From: JBBRYB01 sp038238115 | GTDB taxonomy: Bacteria; Actinomycetota; Actinomycetes; Propionibacteriales; Nocardioidaceae | Direction: 5' to 3' | DNA: 13,987 nt | NCBI GenBank assembly: GCA_038238115.1 | Contig: JBBRYB010000068.1 | Span: 1-13,987 of the forward strand | In this document: piece by piece, positions 12,109 to 13,987 of the stretch | Layout of the letters: every line of letters starts with the position of its first letter | Position numbering within the stretch: position 1 is the stretch's first letter | Notes under the pieces: generated by a model | The model's input: the letters and a program-made list of their open reading frames with translations, nothing else | The model's database searches: none | Told to the model about the DNA's origin: nothing | Translations under genes and position numbers: made by a program

Positions 12109-12786
12109 TCAGTTGGCCGCTTCGGCCTTACGTGCCAGCAGAAGGCCATCTGGGAACCTGCCGCGCGGTCCGGGCTGGACCCGGAGCCGAGCTACCTCGG
12201 AGAGCCCCTCACCTCGCAGACGATCTGCGAGGGCATCGATGGACCAGCGGTAGGCCGGCGAAACCTTGTGATCGAAAGCCTCCCAGGTTTGCAGCGTGTC
12301 GTCGCCGCTCTGGAACGCCATCAGCAAGTATCCGCCGGGCGTCAGCACCCGCGCGAACTCGGCGAATGCCGCTGGCACATGCTCCGGTGGAGTATGGATG
12401 ATCGAGTAGTAAGCCAGTATGCCGCCGAGCTCGCGATCCGCAAGGTCGAGATCGAGGATCGAGCCGACGTCGAAGGCGAGATCCGGCCGGTTGCGTCGGG
12501 AAAGTTCGATCATCGCAGGTGAGAGATCGATCCCACGCGCGTGCAGGTGCAGTCGGTCCAGGAGATCCGTCACGTGCCCTGGGCCACAACCGACGTCGGC
12601 GACCTTCATGTTGTTGCCGTGAGAACGCACGAGGTCGGCGAAGATGCCGATGAGGGCGCGACCGAACGGCTCGGCGTTGCACGGATCCCGAACGAACTCG
12701 GCGTAGCGATCCGCCATCGAGTCGTAGTCACATCGGACGGTGTCAAGGTGCGTCGCGTCGGCCACCATCGCACGGTATCCACTCAC
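12109..12786 (-). CDS. Class I SAM-dependent methyltransferase
   Basis: The 225-residue protein starts with the YDSMADRYAEFVRD pattern. Motif I is VADVGCGPGHVTDLL (62-76), the acidic residue is D87 in ARGIDLSPAMIELS, then ILAYYSIIHTPPEHVPAAF and the motif III region ARVLTPGGYLLMAF (145-158). It is a complete small-molecule methyltransferase; the acceptor is unknown. The GTG at 12786 has a weak AAGG upstream; the ATG at 12768 is an alternative start. It is not closely similar to the other methyltransferase in the window beyond the shared fold. It is convergent with the CGNR gene and is followed upstream by a 216-base gap with no evident gene. Confidence 0.85.
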   Translation of the reverse strand: MSGYRAMVADATHLDTVRCDYDSMADRYAEFVRDPCNAEPFGRALIGIFADLVRSHGNNMKVADVGCGPGHVTDLLDRLHLHARGIDLSPAMIELSRRNRPDLAFDVGSILDLDLADRELGGILAYYSIIHTPPEHVPAAFAEFARVLTPGGYLLMAFQSGDDTLQTWEAFDHKVSPAYRWSIDALADRLRGEGLSEVARLRVQPGPRGRFPDGLLLARKAEAAN

Positions 12787-12967
12787 ACCGACAACCTTGA
12801 TCGATGCAAGCCGCGCCCACTTAGTAGCCGCTGGCCTTCCACAGCTCCTCGATCCGGTTCAACGACCACCAATCGACTCTCGATCAGTGCAGTACGGGTA
12901 GCGGAGTGTGCGTGGAGCGGCCAGTCGCGGCCTCAATCAGCTCGACGGCAGGGGCTAGAGGGCTGTG

Positions 12968-12982
12968 GCCGACGAAGTCGGC
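12968..12982 (-). terminator. Hairpin just downstream of the uncharacterised gene
   Basis: GCCGAC-GAA-GTCGGC forms a perfect 6-base stem with a 3-base loop, 20 bases after the stop of the minus-strand gene that ends at 13003. It lacks a U-tract. Position suggests a terminator or RNA 3'-end stabiliser. Confidence 0.4.
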
Positions 12983-13002
12983 ATGATCGAGTCAAGTTTG
13001 GG

Positions 13003-13987
13003 TTATGCGGCGAGTCCGGTTTGTTGGGTGAGTTGGTTGAGGGCGTTTTGGTAGTTGTGTGCGGCGGTGCGTAGTGGGGTGGGCAGGGGTGGGTCGGGGT
13101 CGGTGAGCGCGGCGAGACCGGGTTGCAGGAGCCGGGTGTGGATGTGGGTGAGCAGCATGGCGTGGTGTAGCCCGGTGTCGGTGACGTGGTAGCGGTGTGT
13201 CCCCGGGATTCGGATGATCAGTCCGTGGCCGCGCAGTCTGCGGAGGTCATAGCTCATTTGTCCCGCGGTGATGGTGCCGGGCGGGTGGCCCAGCAGTGGC
13301 GCGAGCAGGGCGCGCAGGTCGCGGTTGGCGAAGCCGTGGGGCAGGAGCCGGAACATCAGCAGGGTCTGGAGCAGTGCGTGGGCGCGTCGGTCGGTGAAGC
13401 GCAGTCCGGGGATCCGGGTGCCGGTGTCGGTGGTCAGCGGGTCGTTGATCGCGGTGAAGGCTTCCGCGGCGCGGATCGGGTTGTGGCTGAGTCGTTGGAC
13501 GCCCAGCAGGCGCCGGTTGGCGGAGATGCCGATCTCCCGCAGGGCGGGCAGATTAATCAGCCGTTTCCCGATCCCGAAGTCGCGGGTGTCATTGATGGTC
13601 GTCTCGGTGCGTAGTGCCCGCCCTTCCTTGTGATATTGCTTGATGGTGGTGTGTTTGTAGTCGACGTGCAGGCTGGGGGTGACCCCGGCGGTGATCACCC
13701 GGGTGCGGAAGCGACCCGGGGTGGCCCGCGGCCCCCGACGCCGCAGCCTGCGGTCGAAGATCAGGCTGACCTGGTCGGGGCGACCGGCATCGAGGTTGTC
13801 CCGGATGACCTGCTCGAAAAACACCCGCCCCGACACCGGGTGGTCCAGCATCTGGGTCAAGGAGAACTCCGCCTGCAGGATCGAGATGTCATAGCGGTAG
13901 CCCGCGGCCCGGTCGGCCGCGGTGAACGGGTGCGGCAGGATCGCCAACCACTTGCGCAGCAGCGCGTCGATCTGTGCTGGGCCCAAC
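13003..13987 (-). CDS. Uncharacterised actinobacterial protein with C-terminal winged-helix-like region (partial)
   Basis: The 327 visible residues run off the window's right edge, so the N-terminus is missing. Conserved-looking blocks are SGRVFFEQVIRDNLDAGRPD, the basic KQYHKEGRALRTETTINDTR, DFGIGKRLINLPALREIG, and then a tail LRRLRGHGLIIRIPGTHRYH-VTDTG shaped like a winged helix. I have met this type only as hypothetical proteins in actinobacteria and related metagenomic sequences; no function is known to me. The mixture of basic segments and a wing suggests nucleic-acid binding. No catalytic motif is recognised. The codon choice differs mildly from neighbours, with very regular CAC/ACC use. 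There is a hairpin 20 bases after its stop. Confidence 0.8.
   Translation of the reverse strand, partial: LGPAQIDALLRKWLAILPHPFTAADRAAGYRYDISILQAEFSLTQMLDHPVSGRVFFEQVIRDNLDAGRPDQVSLIFDRRLRRRGPRATPGRFRTRVITAGVTPSLHVDYKHTTIKQYHKEGRALRTETTINDTRDFGIGKRLINLPALREIGISANRRLLGVQRLSHNPIRAAEAFTAINDPLTTDTGTRIPGLRFTDRRAHALLQTLLMFRLLPHGFANRDLRALLAPLLGHPPGTITAGQMSYDLRRLRGHGLIIRIPGTHRYHVTDTGLHHAMLLTHIHTRLLQPGLAALTDPDPPLPTPLRTAAHNYQNALNQLTQQTGLAA

Noticed and set aside
1..13987. CRISPR arrays, tRNA or rRNA genes, insertion sequences
   Set aside because: No regularly spaced direct repeats, no cloverleaf-like tRNA sequence, no rRNA signature and no transposase or terminal inverted repeat pairs were seen.

Overview
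The window looks like an accessory or chromosome-arm region of a high-GC, mycothiol-using actinobacterium. The evidence is strong G/C third-position bias, many GTG starts, a mycoredoxin-type CGYC thiol protein, a CGNR zinc-finger regulator, VapBC/Phd-PIN toxin-antitoxin pairs and a MarR gene divergent from a DoxX-like gene. The genus cannot be fixed from this sequence. I found no rRNA, tRNA, CRISPR array or recognisable insertion sequence.

Layout. 1-980: a short tandem repeat, an AT-richer C-terminal fragment of an acetyltransferase, and a frameshifted fragment resembling a serine-recombinase N-terminus. 981-2196 (+): an ArsR regulator with a palindromic operator, run directly into a doubly truncated SRPBCC gene and a frameshifted DUF899 gene. 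2388-3107 (-): two small overlapping membrane proteins and a DUF1905/YdeI-like gene reduced to its two ends. 3168-3791 (+): an intact GNAT acetyltransferase. 4175-5701 (-): two toxin-antitoxin pairs, each with an inverted-repeat operator; the second PIN toxin carries a one-base frameshift. 5924-7608: an intact GNAT, a wrecked TetR gene and a GNAT missing its acetyl-CoA-binding core. 7598-8653: MarR, a DoxX-like short membrane protein and a mycoredoxin. 8674-10585: an intact GNAT, the N-terminal piece of a macrolide-type glycosyltransferase, and a fusion of an SRPBCC fragment with the C-terminal half of a dienelactone hydrolase. 10644-12786: a SAM methyltransferase divergent from a CGNR regulator, then a second methyltransferase. 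13003-end (-): the C-terminal 327 residues of an uncharacterised protein with a probable winged-helix tail.

Main message. Apparently intact small regulatory and detoxification-type genes alternate with at least ten damaged ones. Several damaged genes keep recognisable beginnings and ends but have lost the middle, twice in frame. This looks like ongoing decay by internal deletion rather than disruption by mobile elements. The two toxin-antitoxin operators share the same half-site (GTGTACC/GGTACAC) with the same 14-base gap but in opposite orientation, which raises the possibility of cross-recognition. The MarR/DoxX/mycoredoxin trio is a plausible thiol-stress module. I see no clear evidence of a wholly new system. 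Family assignments are from recall of protein families; no database search was possible.
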